DNA of 64,000 bases, taken from NCBI GenBank assembly GCA_016744455.1, contig JADGEI010000003.1, positions 124,001 to 188,000 of the forward strand. The letters are read 5' to 3'. The position numbers were made by a program, and so were the translations under genes. Within the stretch, counting starts at the first letter, position 1. Each line of letters opens with the position of its first letter. The stretch comes from Alcanivoracaceae bacterium (GTDB lineage: Bacteria; Pseudomonadota; Gammaproteobacteria; Xanthomonadales; Marinicellaceae). Below are positions 25,766-35,585 of the stretch, in pieces. The notes beneath the pieces were generated by a model. It was not told the DNA's origin. It did not search any database and saw nothing but the letters and a program-made list of their open reading frames with translations.

Positions 25766-28387
25766 TTATAGCTCGTAACGGAACTTGATGTAATAAAAAC
25801 CACCACCGAATCCTATTGGAGAATTCTGGTCGTATTGACTACCAGAACCACTACCTAAATCAGGCTGGCCATTTAATGTACCAAATATCTCATCTGGATA
25901 TTCATCAGTAGCATTTTGTGCACCAATTGTGATTTCATAATTATCATTAAATGCATAACCCAACTCAAGATCCAAAGTCATGTTGTCACCTACGAATATA
26001 TTATTGTCTGTTCCATAATAACCACTATTGTGATTTAAACGACCCAACATTCTCCAATCACCAACTGTATGATTAGCTGTAAAGTTCCAACGCGTCTGCG
26101 GTAAACCTCTTTCTTGCTCAGTAATTCTTTCACCACCTAACAATGACCCAGATGTTCCATCAGGGTTTTCAAAAGTGTCAACTCTAACTACATCAGTCTC
26201 TGTACGGTTAAATGATAAAGTAAAATCTGTATTACCATTACCAATTTCCATACCGTAAGTTGCAACCACATCAATACCACGAGTTTCAGTATCAAAACCA
26301 TTAGTAAAGAAACGGAAGTTTCTTAAGTTAGATGCACCTGTAATACCTGATGCTAATAACTCATCAATCTCTGCTTGCGTTAAAGAATTATCTTGAGATA
26401 AAGTAATGCGATCGTCTAGGTCAACTGAGAAATAATCAACCGTTAAGTCAAGACCACCAAAATTCATTACAGCCCCAAAAGTAAAGTTGGTTGACTGCTC
26501 AGCATCAAGAGGCTTACCACCACGTGACACAGCAACTGGATTAATTGATGGAATTGTTCCATTATTAACTAACTCGCCATCTGAATTAATTTGAGTTGAT
26601 ACATTAAATGCATTAGATTGTCCCGGAGTTGGCGCTCTAAAACCCGTACTAAATGCAGAACGTAATGCAAAAGTGTCTGTAAATTCATAACGTGCTGCTA
26701 TTTTACCATTTGTGGTTGTTCCAAAATCTTGAAAATCTTCAAATCGCAAAGCAACTCCTACTAACAAACTTTCTGTCACATCAGCTTCTAAATCAACATA
26801 ACCTGCATAGTTTGAACGTTTAAAAGTTCCTGCTGCTAAGTTTGAAAATCCAGCAAAACCATTTGAGCCAGAACTAAAGCCTTGTGCTGCATAAGGTCCA
26901 ATTTCAAAAGAGGCTTGATCACCAGTATGAATAGTAAATGATTCTTGACGCCATTCAGCACCAACTGCTACATTTATACCTGAGTAAAAACTTGCTACTT
27001 CAAATTCTTTTGAGAAATCAACATTAAAGTTTTTCTCTACTTGCTCATACGCACCTGGATCAAATGCCGTAGGTGTATCAGGTCCTAATGATGCATTAAC
27101 TGTGTTGCGGATTGAGAAATCAACAAAACTACGTCCAAAATAACCACTGACATCATAAGCCCAACCATTATCCATTTCACCTCTTACGCCAACTGCGGTT
27201 GAGAAGTCATCAACTTGCCCACCAAAACGTGGAGTAAAGCCGCCAGGGAACATTTCATTAAATGAAAAGCAATTATCGTCAGCAGTAATTGCACTGAGCC
27301 AAGCTTGGTCGTTATCATTTGAAGGAACTGCAACTCTATAAATAGCACAATCATCAATTCCGTTATCATTAGTATCCGCAACCAATCTTTCATACATTGG
27401 AAAACCAGTACCAGGGTCTTCTATTGGATCCCCATTAGAATCTGTTAATGCTGAGCCAAAAACACCACCACGTGTATTTGGATTACGGAAAAAGAAACCT
27501 CCATCAACTTCTTTAGAGCCATAGTTACCAAAAGCATAAAACTCTTTGTTTCCACCTAAATCTACGCCCATATTATAGGTAAGTTTCAAATCATCATTGA
27601 TTTTAGGTTGACCCCAAATTTGTGCTGGTGAGGCTACAGCTGTATTGCCTGCTGCTATTAAATCTCTAGCATCACGACGCTGAACAGAACGATCCGTATC
27701 ATCAGATTCACCGTATTCGAATGATAAGTTAACAAAACCATTATCAGTAAATGGTAAACCAATATTACCAGCTAAATTGTAAGTTGCGCCATCGCCTTCA
27801 TAATATTGACCATAACGCGCTTCAAAAGTCGCACCATCAGATGCATCTTTCAAAGTAAAGTTCATCACACCAGCAATAGCATCAGAACCATATTGAGCAG
27901 CTGCACCATCACGTAAAACAGCAACTTGTTTTAAAGCAATAGCTGGAATTTGCGAAATATCTGGGCCTTGAGCACCATCAGCAACACCGTTGCCTAACCA
28001 TGAAATAACCGCTGCACGATGACGACGCTTACCATTTACTAACACCAATGTATGATCAGGTGCTAGTCCACGTAAATTCGCAGGACGCACTAGAGTTGCT
28101 GCATCACTAATAGGTTGTGTTCCAACATTATAAGATGGGACTACGTTTTTCAATAAGGTACTAAGGTCTGTTACACCTTGATTTACAAAATCATCACCAC
28201 TAATCACATCAACTGGTACAGCAGAATCTGTTGCAGAACGTGCAGCACGGCGCGAACCAAGTACCACCACCTCTTCAACATCTTCTTCAGCACCATCTTG
28301 AGCAAAAGTTTGTGATGAAAAACCTATTGTTAACGGGGCGAACATGCTTAAAAATAAAGCTGTTCGTTTGTTAAATTTTGTTTTCAT
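25766..28387 (-). CDS. TonB-dependent outer-membrane receptor
   Basis: The 873-residue protein has a signal peptide ending near FSSQTFAQ, a TonB-box-like EEVVVLGSRRAAR, and a plug domain with LLKNVVPSYNV, LRGLAPDHTLVLVNGKRRHR and AAAQYGSDAIAGVMNFTLKD. A 22-strand barrel is expected beyond residue 190. The C-terminus, YYIKFRYEL, ends in Leu and not the usual aromatic residue. The substrate cannot be told from sequence. It heads the cluster that encodes its own energizing complex. Two structures in its leader (28394-28406 and 28437-28459) suggest tight control. Confidence 0.92.
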   Translation of the reverse strand: MKTKFNKRTALFLSMFAPLTIGFSSQTFAQDGAEEDVEEVVVLGSRRAARSATDSAVPVDVISGDDFVNQGVTDLSTLLKNVVPSYNVGTQPISDAATLVRPANLRGLAPDHTLVLVNGKRRHRAAVISWLGNGVADGAQGPDISQIPAIALKQVAVLRDGAAAQYGSDAIAGVMNFTLKDASDGATFEARYGQYYEGDGATYNLAGNIGLPFTDNGFVNLSFEYGESDDTDRSVQRRDARDLIAAGNTAVASPAQIWGQPKINDDLKLTYNMGVDLGGNKEFYAFGNYGSKEVDGGFFFRNPNTRGGVFGSALTDSNGDPIEDPGTGFPMYERLVADTNDNGIDDCAIYRVAVPSNDNDQAWLSAITADDNCFSFNEMFPGGFTPRFGGQVDDFSTAVGVRGEMDNGWAYDVSGYFGRSFVDFSIRNTVNASLGPDTPTAFDPGAYEQVEKNFNVDFSKEFEVASFYSGINVAVGAEWRQESFTIHTGDQASFEIGPYAAQGFSSGSNGFAGFSNLAAGTFKRSNYAGYVDLEADVTESLLVGVALRFEDFQDFGTTTNGKIAARYEFTDTFALRSAFSTGFRAPTPGQSNAFNVSTQINSDGELVNNGTIPSINPVAVSRGGKPLDAEQSTNFTFGAVMNFGGLDLTVDYFSVDLDDRITLSQDNSLTQAEIDELLASGITGASNLRNFRFFTNGFDTETRGIDVVATYGMEIGNGNTDFTLSFNRTETDVVRVDTFENPDGTSGSLLGGERITEQERGLPQTRWNFTANHTVGDWRMLGRLNHNSGYYGTDNNIFVGDNMTLDLELGYAFNDNYEITIGAQNATDEYPDEIFGTLNGQPDLGSGSGSQYDQNSPIGFGGGFYYIKFRYEL

Positions 28388-28393
28388 TTTTAA

Positions 28394-28406
28394 AGTCTCC
28401 CAGACT
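28394..28406 (-). promoter_or_regulatory. Hairpin enclosing the receptor's Shine-Dalgarno sequence
   Basis: On the minus strand AGTCT-GGG-AGACT precedes the receptor ATG by 6 bases; the GGGAGA that should bind the ribosome is inside the loop and arm. Opening this short hairpin may control translation. Confidence 0.5.
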
Positions 28407-28436
28407 GTTTTTCATTTTAAGTTAAGTTAATATTAT

Positions 28437-28459
28437 ATACGAATTTGTTTTATTCGTAT
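28437..28459 (-). promoter_or_regulatory. Inverted repeat upstream of the receptor, operator-like
   Basis: ATACGAAT and ATTCGTAT are perfect 8-base arms with a 7-base spacer, 50-72 bp upstream of the receptor start codon. The size and symmetry suit a dimeric repressor. No repressor gene lies in the window near it. Confidence 0.5.
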
Positions 28460-28735
28460 CGGCCAATATAACAGCCTGAAAACACATGTCAAGCATCAGT
28501 GTAATTATTACAAACAATAACTATTTTTTATGCGAAACTAAGATTTTAAAGATCATACAACACAATTCTTATGCAACTAAATTCATAAGCTATTGATAAA
28601 TAAGGAAATACACAGAAGTTATTGCCAGTTTAAAATAAACAATAGCATTAAGTAGGCGGGTAGGTTTTTATACTTATCCGCAAGGTTAGTAACAATTAAC
28701 ACAACACCCTTCCATGGGTATTGATTTTTAATAAT

Positions 28736-29740
28736 TTAGAGTCTTTCTATAATTGCATCAGTAAACTCTTGAGTCTTAGCTGAACCACCTAAGTCTCCAG
28801 TTAAACGGTCTTTGTCAGCTAGTACACCACGAATTGCCGAACGGATTTTAAGTGCTTTATTGTGCATGTTCATGTGTTCTAGCATCAAGGCTGCTGCCAG
28901 CAATAAAGCGGTAGGGTTAGCTATTTTCTTACCTGCAATATCAGGTGCTGATCCATGGACCGCTTCGAATATTGCAGAGTCTTCACCAATATTAGCACCT
29001 GGAGCCATCCCTAAACCACCAATTAAACCCGCACATAAATCAGAAATTATATCGCCAAATAAATTTGTTGTAACAATAATATCGAACTGTTGAGGGTTCA
29101 TCACTAACTGCATACAAGTATTGTCTACTATTAATGAGTTAAATTCAATTTGAGGGTAATCTTTTGCCACTTCCTCAGCCACTTCAAGAAACAACCCTGA
29201 AACTGTTTTCATAATATTTGCCTTATGAACTGCAGTAACTTTTTTACGATTAGCCTTAACTGCTATCTCAAATGCATAACGGATAATTTTTTCACATGCT
29301 TCACGAGTGATGACAATTTCTGCCTTAGCTACCGTGCGATCTTCATTGATAAACTGACCTTCTTGACGGTATGCTCCTTCGGTATTTTCCCTCACAGTAA
29401 TTATATCAATATTGTCAAATTTAGATTTTGTACCAGGGAAAGTAATCGCAGGACGTAAATTAGCATACAGATGAAAGTGCCTACGAAGAGCCACATTAAT
29501 AGAGCTAAAGCCTTTGCCAATAGGTGTAGTTAACGGCCCCTTTAAACATACTTTATTCTTCGCAATCACATCCAATGTTTTTTGAGGCAATAAATCACCA
29601 TGCTTTTCCAGAGCATTTAAGCCTGCGTCTACATGCTCATATTCCAACCCTGCACCTACTGCATCTAGTACGCGAATGGTTGCTTCCATAATTTCTGGCC
29701 CAATGCCATCCCCGTTAATAACTGTTATTTTATTTTTCAT
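28736..29740 (-). CDS. NAD-type isocitrate dehydrogenase
   Basis: The 334-residue protein belongs to the isocitrate/isopropylmalate dehydrogenase family: [19 protein letters not shown] at the N-terminus, [20 protein letters not shown] with the substrate Ser/Asn and Arg residues of the isocitrate type, TENTEGAYR-like [13 protein letters not shown], and the GSAPDIAGK cofactor loop. It most likely converts isocitrate to 2-oxoglutarate with NAD. An ATG at 29770 would add 10 residues, but a TATAAT overlaps that codon and suggests transcription starts near it, so 29740 is chosen. It is divergent from the epimerase gene. Confidence 0.88.
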   Translation of the reverse strand: MKNKITVINGDGIGPEIMEATIRVLDAVGAGLEYEHVDAGLNALEKHGDLLPQKTLDVIAKNKVCLKGPLTTPIGKGFSSINVALRRHFHLYANLRPAITFPGTKSKFDNIDIITVRENTEGAYRQEGQFINEDRTVAKAEIVITREACEKIIRYAFEIAVKANRKKVTAVHKANIMKTVSGLFLEVAEEVAKDYPQIEFNSLIVDNTCMQLVMNPQQFDIIVTTNLFGDIISDLCAGLIGGLGMAPGANIGEDSAIFEAVHGSAPDIAGKKIANPTALLLAAALMLEHMNMHNKALKIRSAIRGVLADKDRLTGDLGGSAKTQEFTDAIIERL

Positions 29741-29803
29741 ATTTGTTTGTCTGTTGTAAAATCGGTGCATATTATACTCTCTTATTAACCGCAGAACTAA
29801 ATA

Positions 29804-30952
29804 ATGATAAAAAAAATCGTCGCAATTACCTCATCTAGAGCCGATTACAGCCACCTGTATTGGCCACTAAAACTTTTACAAGCTAATGAATCAATTGACC
29901 TAACCATTTTATGTTTTGGCCCTCACCTTTCACCAGAATACGGAGAAACCTGGAAACAAGTTAAAAAGGATGGCTTTAAAAATGTAAAAACCATAGAATG
30001 TTTATTAAGCTCAGATACCGACATTGGTATGGCTAAATCTTTAGGTTTAGCTATATTAGGTCTAACTGATGTGATGGCGGAACTTCGTCCAGACCTAATG
30101 TTAATAATAGCCGATAGGTATGAAATGTTAGCCCCTGCAAATGTAGCCTTAACCATGAGAATCCCAATAGCTCATATAGAAGGCGGAGATGTCTCAGAAG
30201 GCGCTATAGATGATGCCGTTAGAAATGCCTTAACCAAGATGAGTCACATTCATTTTACTCCTACAAAAATAGCAAAAAAACGAGTACTCGCCATGGGCGA
30301 AGAACCTTGGCGTGTTCACTTGAGTGGTGCACCTTCATTAGATCATTTGCGCCGCAGCACAATACCCGGCGCAAATAAAATTAGTGCACAATTTAATTTA
30401 GATGCTAGCGAAAAGTTAATTGTAGTTGCCTACCATCCTGTCACCATGTATCAAGACTCAACCAGAGAACAAGAAGAGTTATTTAATGCCCTAGAAAGCC
30501 GTAAAGAAAATATTGTTTTCTGTTTTCCCAATGCTGATGCTGGATCCCATAAAATCATGCAGAAAACCAATGTTTTTTGTCAAAACCACGCGAACGCACA
30601 AATCCATACAAACCTACCTGCGCAATCGTATTGGGGTTTACTAAAAAAAGCAAATTTAATGCTAGGAAACTCGTCCAGTGGCATAATGGAAACACCCTCA
30701 CTAAAGCTTCCAACAATTAATATTGGCATCCGACAAAAAGGGCGTGAGCAAGCAAGAAACATCATCGATGTAAGTGCTGACAAAATAGACATTACGCTAG
30801 CGATTGAAAAAACCTTAAGTCAAAAGTTTTTACTCTCATTACAAAACCTAGTCAACCCTTATGGAGATGGTTTCGCCGCTGAAAAAATTACTAGCGTATT
30901 AAGCCAACTTGAAATCAACAAAAAGCTTATTTTTAAGCAAAACATGCTATGA
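29804..30952 (+). CDS. UDP-N-acetylglucosamine 2-epimerase (NeuC/LegG-like)
   Basis: The 382-residue protein opens with VAITSSRADYSHLYWPLKLL, the hydrolysing-epimerase start, and contains HIEGGDVSEGAIDDAVRNAL and LGNSSSGIMETPSLKLPTIN near the C-terminus. These match NeuC and LegG, which hydrolyse UDP-GlcNAc or UDP-diNAcBac while epimerising C2. It overlaps the aminotransferase gene by 4 bases (ATGA), so the two are coupled. No dehydratase, synthase or CMP-transferase for a nonulosonic acid is in the window, so the end product is unknown. Confidence 0.85.
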   Translation: MIKKIVAITSSRADYSHLYWPLKLLQANESIDLTILCFGPHLSPEYGETWKQVKKDGFKNVKTIECLLSSDTDIGMAKSLGLAILGLTDVMAELRPDLMLIIADRYEMLAPANVALTMRIPIAHIEGGDVSEGAIDDAVRNALTKMSHIHFTPTKIAKKRVLAMGEEPWRVHLSGAPSLDHLRRSTIPGANKISAQFNLDASEKLIVVAYHPVTMYQDSTREQEELFNALESRKENIVFCFPNADAGSHKIMQKTNVFCQNHANAQIHTNLPAQSYWGLLKKANLMLGNSSSGIMETPSLKLPTINIGIRQKGREQARNIIDVSADKIDITLAIEKTLSQKFLLSLQNLVNPYGDGFAAEKITSVLSQLEINKKLIFKQNML

Positions 30953-32049
30953 AAAAGTACCCATTGGCCCAACCTGAAATCATACAAGCTGACATTGATG
31001 CCGTTACACAGGTGTTGAAATCACACCAACTATCCCGCGGCCCTGTAATAAATGAATTTGAAAAAGAATTTTGCAAAATCACCCAATCAAACTACGCTAG
31101 TGCAGTAAGCTCTGGTACAGCTGGGCTAATTATCGCTCTGCAGGCACTGGGTGTTAAAGAAAATGATGAAGTGATCACTGTTTCATTCACTGTTCCTGCT
31201 ACTGTCAATAGTATTGTTGCCATTGGAGCGACACCAATAATGATAGATATTGAAGACAGCACATTAGGCATGTGCCCAGGCGCACTAAAACGAACCATAT
31301 CAACCAAGACCAAAGCGATTATTGTGGTTCATGCCTTTGGTAAGGCTGCAAACATGTGTGAATTATTATCAATCGCCAAGTATTATAACATCCCTGTAAT
31401 AGAGGATGCATGCGAAGCCATTGGTAATAGTTACCAACAAAAGCCTTTGGGAAGTATGGCTGACATTGGCGTCTTTGCCTTTTATCCAAACAAACAAATC
31501 ACAACTGGCGAAGGGGGGATGTTAGTTACAAATAATCAAAAATTACATGCGAAATTTGAAATTCTACGCAATCACGGCCGCAGTATGAATGGCGATTTAT
31601 ATGACCAGGTGAGCTTTGGTTGGAATTTCCGAATGAGTGACATCAATGCTGCGTTAGGCCTGTCACAACTCAAGAGAATTAAACACGTCATCACAAAAAG
31701 ACAAAAAATAGCTCAGTTATACAACACCTATTTATCAGAAGGTAAAAACATAACTTGTCCAAGTTTCAGCGCGCATGAATCTAGCTCCGCTTGGTTTGTC
31801 TATGTTGTAAGGCTGGCCATTCACAATAGAAATACTATTATTCAAAATTTAAATCGATTAAACATTCAGTGCGGGAGGTATTTTGCCCCTGTTCATTTAC
31901 AACCTTATTACAAAAAGAAAACCAATAAAAATGCATTGCATTCCACAGAAACAATTGCAAAAAAATGTTTGGCCCTGCCCTTTTACACACAAATGACCGA
32001 AAATGACATTAAATTCATTTGTATTAATTTAATTAAATATACACAATAA
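30949..32049 (+). CDS. DegT/DnrJ/EryC1/StrS-type sugar aminotransferase
   Basis: The 366-residue PLP enzyme has the family start (LSRGPVINEFEKEF), SSGTAGLIIALQALG, VIEDACEAIGNSYQQKPLG with the PLP-binding Asp, FAFYPNKQITTGEGGMLVTN with the Schiff-base Lys, and NFRMSDINAALGLSQLKRI. It transfers an amino group to a nucleotide-linked keto sugar. With the epimerase gene upstream it forms an orphan pair, possibly for a surface glycan amino sugar. Confidence 0.88.
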   Translation: MKKYPLAQPEIIQADIDAVTQVLKSHQLSRGPVINEFEKEFCKITQSNYASAVSSGTAGLIIALQALGVKENDEVITVSFTVPATVNSIVAIGATPIMIDIEDSTLGMCPGALKRTISTKTKAIIVVHAFGKAANMCELLSIAKYYNIPVIEDACEAIGNSYQQKPLGSMADIGVFAFYPNKQITTGEGGMLVTNNQKLHAKFEILRNHGRSMNGDLYDQVSFGWNFRMSDINAALGLSQLKRIKHVITKRQKIAQLYNTYLSEGKNITCPSFSAHESSSAWFVYVVRLAIHNRNTIIQNLNRLNIQCGRYFAPVHLQPYYKKKTNKNALHSTETIAKKCLALPFYTQMTENDIKFICINLIKYTQ

Positions 32050-32096
32050 CGGTTTTTTGTTAACATACCGTTAATTTCGTTAATAATAAAACAACC

Positions 32097-34376
32097 ATGA
32101 AAACACTATCAAAAAAAACAATGCTTGCTTCGGCCTTAGCATCAATTATCCTAACAGCTGGTGCTGCTAACGATGTCCAGCCATTAGATCAAGTTAATTT
32201 ATCTTACAATGGCGATGATACCCGTATTGGTATTGGCATCACTGAAGAAGGCGATTTTATTGGAGACTTTCTCAAATCGTTTAACACCACTTACCGTTCA
32301 AATTGGATGACACAAGCATGGTATTCTGATGGTGCAGGCGGGTTAGAATTAGATTACCATTGGATTAATGTTGATAGTGAAGAAAATTTAATTAACGGTG
32401 CCAATGAATTAAAAGTCAACAAAGTGTTTTTTGCTCTCGATCAAAACACATTTGATGACAGGAAATTTTCTTTCGGTGGAGGGAAAGAATCCAACGACAA
32501 GTTTTGGAATATTTACGCTAGTAAAGCAATCACAGGAAGTAGGTTGGTTAGCGATACATCCGTTTTTACCGATGAACTAATTATCGGTTCTGCGGGTAAC
32601 CATGTAACCAATCAAATTCTTACAATAGAAGACATAACACGAATCTACCAACATCCATATGATTGGGGTATTGGTGGCAGATTAGGCAAATATTACGACT
32701 CTAACCTATTAAGGTTAACAGGTGGTTTGGATTACGAAACTGGAGACTTTAGCTCTAATCAGTTTACTGTTAGTTTAGATTTGGAGAAATATTTTTACAA
32801 TACTGGGCATTCAATCGCCTTACATGTTGAACAACTAAACAAAGATGGTGATTTCGTTGATGATAAAAGTGATACAAGAGCCTTTTTAATGTACCGTTAT
32901 AATTTTGGTCAAAGTTATCAACCAATTGAACGATTTGAAGAAATAAAAACAGTAGATGAAGTTGCACTAGCAAAACTAAAACTAGATAGAAGGCAAGTTA
33001 TACAAAATGAGATTGACCTGTCATCAACAGCATTTTTTAATTTGGACTCATCAAAGCTCAGAGAAGATACAATTGCCAATTTAAGGGATGTTGCTGATAA
33101 AATAAAATCACATAAACTAGGATCGAACATTAACATTATCGGTCATACTTGTTGGTTAGGAACTGATGCACACAATCAAAACCTTTCAGAAGCTAGGGCA
33201 AAGGCCGCTCTAGATTTCTTTATTTCACAAGGGATTGATGCCTCTATCATTCACTCTTCAGGCAAAGGGGAATCTGAACCAGCTTATGATAACAATGGGC
33301 CTGATATTGCCAAAAATAGACGTGTTGCTGTTAGCTTTTTAACCCTTGAAACAGATTATAAAGAAGCAGTAATTGCTGATGAAGATGTGCCCGTTAAATG
33401 GGTGAAACAACCAATAAAAACAGCTCCTTCATGGTTAGCTAGAGCATTGCGTAACCCTGCCAAACATAAACGAACAGTAGATGTTTACCAGTACCAAGAA
33501 ACGGAATCAATAGAAACACTGGGATCTATCATTGAATTAAACTCTGAACCCGTTGCACTTGCTGACGAATTAACAGTATTACGTAACTCCGGGGCCTCAT
33601 TAGTTGACGTACTAAGTAACGATTCAGATCCTGAAAATGACGATCTTATAATTTCAGATATTCTTCAACCTGCAAATGGCACAGTGGTTAACAATGGTAA
33701 CTCTATTACCTATACACCAAATACTGGATACATAGGCACAGACACATTGGAATACACTATAGATGATGGTCACGGAGATCAAGCCAACGCACAAGTGACC
33801 ATTACTGTTGTCAATAATGCACCAGTTGCTAATGACGATTCTCTTGTTGCAATCGGTGCAGCTCCTGTTGTAATCAATGTAATAGGCAACGATAATGACC
33901 CAGATGGATCAATTATTTCTGTTATATCTGTTACACAAAGCCAAAATGGTTCGGTTGTTATAAACGCAGATGGAACCCTAACCTACCAAGCTAACTTTGG
34001 TTATGTTGGTGATGATTCATTTAGCTATACAATAGCTGATGCAGATGGCGAACAAAGCACAGCAATAGTCTCTATTACAGTCGAACCTGAACCAAATACA
34101 GCACCTGTTGCTAATGACGATATGTATGTTATTACGCGCAATGATTCAACTCACATCACACCATTATCAAATGACAGTGATGCAGATGGAGATTCATTGT
34201 CTATAGAATCAATAGATACATCAACACTAGTAGGAACGTTAACTGTAAATGCAGATGGTAGTATGGAATACCAACCACCATTAATGTTTAGAGGAAATGA
34301 CACCTTTACCTACACAATAACAGATGGTAATGGTGGAACATCCACAGCAACAGTAATATTATGTGTATTTGATTAA
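32097..34376 (+). CDS. OmpA-like protein with N-terminal barrel-like region and C-terminal cadherin-like repeats
   Basis: The 759-residue protein has a signal peptide, about 270 residues of beta-rich sequence resembling an outer-membrane barrel (YDSNLLRLTGGLDYETGDFS, AFLMYRYNFGQ), then an OmpA C-terminal domain (TAFFNLDSSKLREDTIANL, NINIIGHTCWLGTD, NQNLSEARAKAALDFF, NRRVAVSF) at about 310-420. Residues 490-759 hold three repeats of Ig-like fold, each starting PVAxxD and ending D-D-x-F-x-Y-T-I-x-D. Normally OmpA domains bind peptidoglycan in the periplasm, so repeats after them are oddly placed. Its TAATG stop overlaps the Hpt gene start. Confidence 0.82.
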   Translation: MKTLSKKTMLASALASIILTAGAANDVQPLDQVNLSYNGDDTRIGIGITEEGDFIGDFLKSFNTTYRSNWMTQAWYSDGAGGLELDYHWINVDSEENLINGANELKVNKVFFALDQNTFDDRKFSFGGGKESNDKFWNIYASKAITGSRLVSDTSVFTDELIIGSAGNHVTNQILTIEDITRIYQHPYDWGIGGRLGKYYDSNLLRLTGGLDYETGDFSSNQFTVSLDLEKYFYNTGHSIALHVEQLNKDGDFVDDKSDTRAFLMYRYNFGQSYQPIERFEEIKTVDEVALAKLKLDRRQVIQNEIDLSSTAFFNLDSSKLREDTIANLRDVADKIKSHKLGSNINIIGHTCWLGTDAHNQNLSEARAKAALDFFISQGIDASIIHSSGKGESEPAYDNNGPDIAKNRRVAVSFLTLETDYKEAVIADEDVPVKWVKQPIKTAPSWLARALRNPAKHKRTVDVYQYQETESIETLGSIIELNSEPVALADELTVLRNSGASLVDVLSNDSDPENDDLIISDILQPANGTVVNNGNSITYTPNTGYIGTDTLEYTIDDGHGDQANAQVTITVVNNAPVANDDSLVAIGAAPVVINVIGNDNDPDGSIISVISVTQSQNGSVVINADGTLTYQANFGYVGDDSFSYTIADADGEQSTAIVSITVEPEPNTAPVANDDMYVITRNDSTHITPLSNDSDADGDSLSIESIDTSTLVGTLTVNADGSMEYQPPLMFRGNDTFTYTITDGNGGTSTATVILCVFD

Positions 34377-34648
34377 TGTCTTTTGAGGCTCTAAAACAAA
34401 AATACATTTCTACCTTTATAGAAAAACGTAATGACTTACAAGCAGCTTGGGACAATAAGGATATTGCCCAACTGCACGGTTTGCTCCACAAGCTTGCGGG
34501 TTCCGCAGGCGGATACGGATTTGACAACCTTGGTGCTCTAAGTCGCCAGGGAATGGAGCTAACAAACGAAGATAAAATAGTCGATTATAAAACCCTAGAA
34601 AAATGTTACCATAAAATCTGTTTAACCTTACAATCATACACCTCCTAA
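34376..34648 (+). CDS. Orphan histidine phosphotransfer (Hpt) protein
   Basis: The 90-residue single-domain protein is wholly helical and contains the Hpt core LLHKLAGSAGGYGFDNLG, where His of HKLAGSAG is the phosphorylated residue. Its ATG overlaps the stop of the OmpA-like gene, so translation is coupled. No hybrid kinase or response regulator lies next to it. It should relay phosphate between such proteins encoded elsewhere. Confidence 0.88.
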   Translation: MSFEALKQKYISTFIEKRNDLQAAWDNKDIAQLHGLLHKLAGSAGGYGFDNLGALSRQGMELTNEDKIVDYKTLEKCYHKICLTLQSYTS

Positions 34649-34776
34649 AAAAATACCACATCAACACTTAACACTCTTACCACTGTAGTCAGCATCAAAT
34701 TAACCTAACAGATATTTTCGTTATTTGTAAAATTTGATGTGATATAATAAAAAAATTACCACATTATCAACTAAAC

Positions 34777-35580
34777 ATGAAAAAACTTATTATTCTACAC
34801 GTCTATGTTTTACTCGTTCTTTCAGCTTGTGCCACTTCACCCATGGGTAGAAAACAATTTATTATGATTGGGCCAGAGCAAATGCAAAAAATGGGCATTG
34901 CTTCTTTTCAAAAAATGAAAACTTCATCAAAAATTTCAAATGATATGAACGCACAAAACTATGTCAAATGTGTAGCCAATGCCATCACCAATGAATTACC
35001 TGCTAAATGGCAGCAACATACGTGGGAAGTAGTAGTCTTCGAAGACCAATCCGCCAATGCTTTTGCCTTACCTGGCGGAAAAATTGGGGTTCATACGGGA
35101 TTACTGAATATTGCAAAAAATCAAGACCAATTAGCTACGGTAATTGGTCATGAAGTGGCACACGTCTTATCTCGACATGGTGCAGAACGTGTTTCTCAAC
35201 AGATGGGATTACAAGTAGCTATGGTGACTACCGATGCTATCAGCAAAAACAAAATGCAGAACCAGAACAACCAAAAAATATTGATGTCAGCCCTAGGTTT
35301 AGGTGCTCAATTTGGGGTCCTACTACCTTTTAGCCGCACCCATGAAAGTGAAGCCGATTTATATGGAATTGACTTAATGGCACGCGCTGGGTTCAACCCA
35401 CGTCAAAGCGTCAATTTATGGAAAAATATGGCGGCAGCAAGTAATAGCAAAGTGCCACAATTCATGTCAACACACCCCGACCCCGAAAAAAGAATTGAAC
35501 GATTATCTCAATACATGCCACATGCATTAACCTTACAACAACAAGCACGGGCAATGGGCAAAATACCACGATGTAAATAA
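34777..35580 (+). CDS. M48 family metalloprotease lipoprotein
   Basis: The 267-residue protein has a lipoprotein signal (VYVLLVLSACATSP) and an M48 peptidase domain: IGHEVAHVLSRHGAER carries the HExxH zinc motif, ESEADLYGIDLMARAGF supplies the third zinc ligand, and MSTHPDPEKRIERL is the family tail. It resembles LoiP/YggG outer-membrane proteases that degrade misfolded envelope proteins. It stands 128 bp after the Hpt gene and 5 bp before the permease gene. Confidence 0.9.
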   Translation: MKKLIILHVYVLLVLSACATSPMGRKQFIMIGPEQMQKMGIASFQKMKTSSKISNDMNAQNYVKCVANAITNELPAKWQQHTWEVVVFEDQSANAFALPGGKIGVHTGLLNIAKNQDQLATVIGHEVAHVLSRHGAERVSQQMGLQVAMVTTDAISKNKMQNQNNQKILMSALGLGAQFGVLLPFSRTHESEADLYGIDLMARAGFNPRQSVNLWKNMAAASNSKVPQFMSTHPDPEKRIERLSQYMPHALTLQQQARAMGKIPRCK

Positions 35581-35585
35581 TTGTA

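Larger units (their letters stand above)
28388..28735. other. Intergenic region (348 bp) with receptor leader and IDH downstream sequence
   Basis: The left part holds the receptor leader with an SD-bearing hairpin and an inverted repeat. The right part holds only weak hairpins near the isocitrate dehydrogenase stop, such as GCGGGTA/TATCCGC near 28657. No gene was found. Confidence 0.6.

Noticed and set aside
28657-28720. Weak hairpins downstream of the isocitrate dehydrogenase gene as a terminator
   Set aside because: The stems are short with G-U pairs and no proper T-tract follows on the minus strand.
29804-32049. Complete legionaminic or sialic acid pathway
   Set aside because: Only an epimerase and an aminotransferase are present; the dehydratase, synthase and CMP-transferase are missing here.
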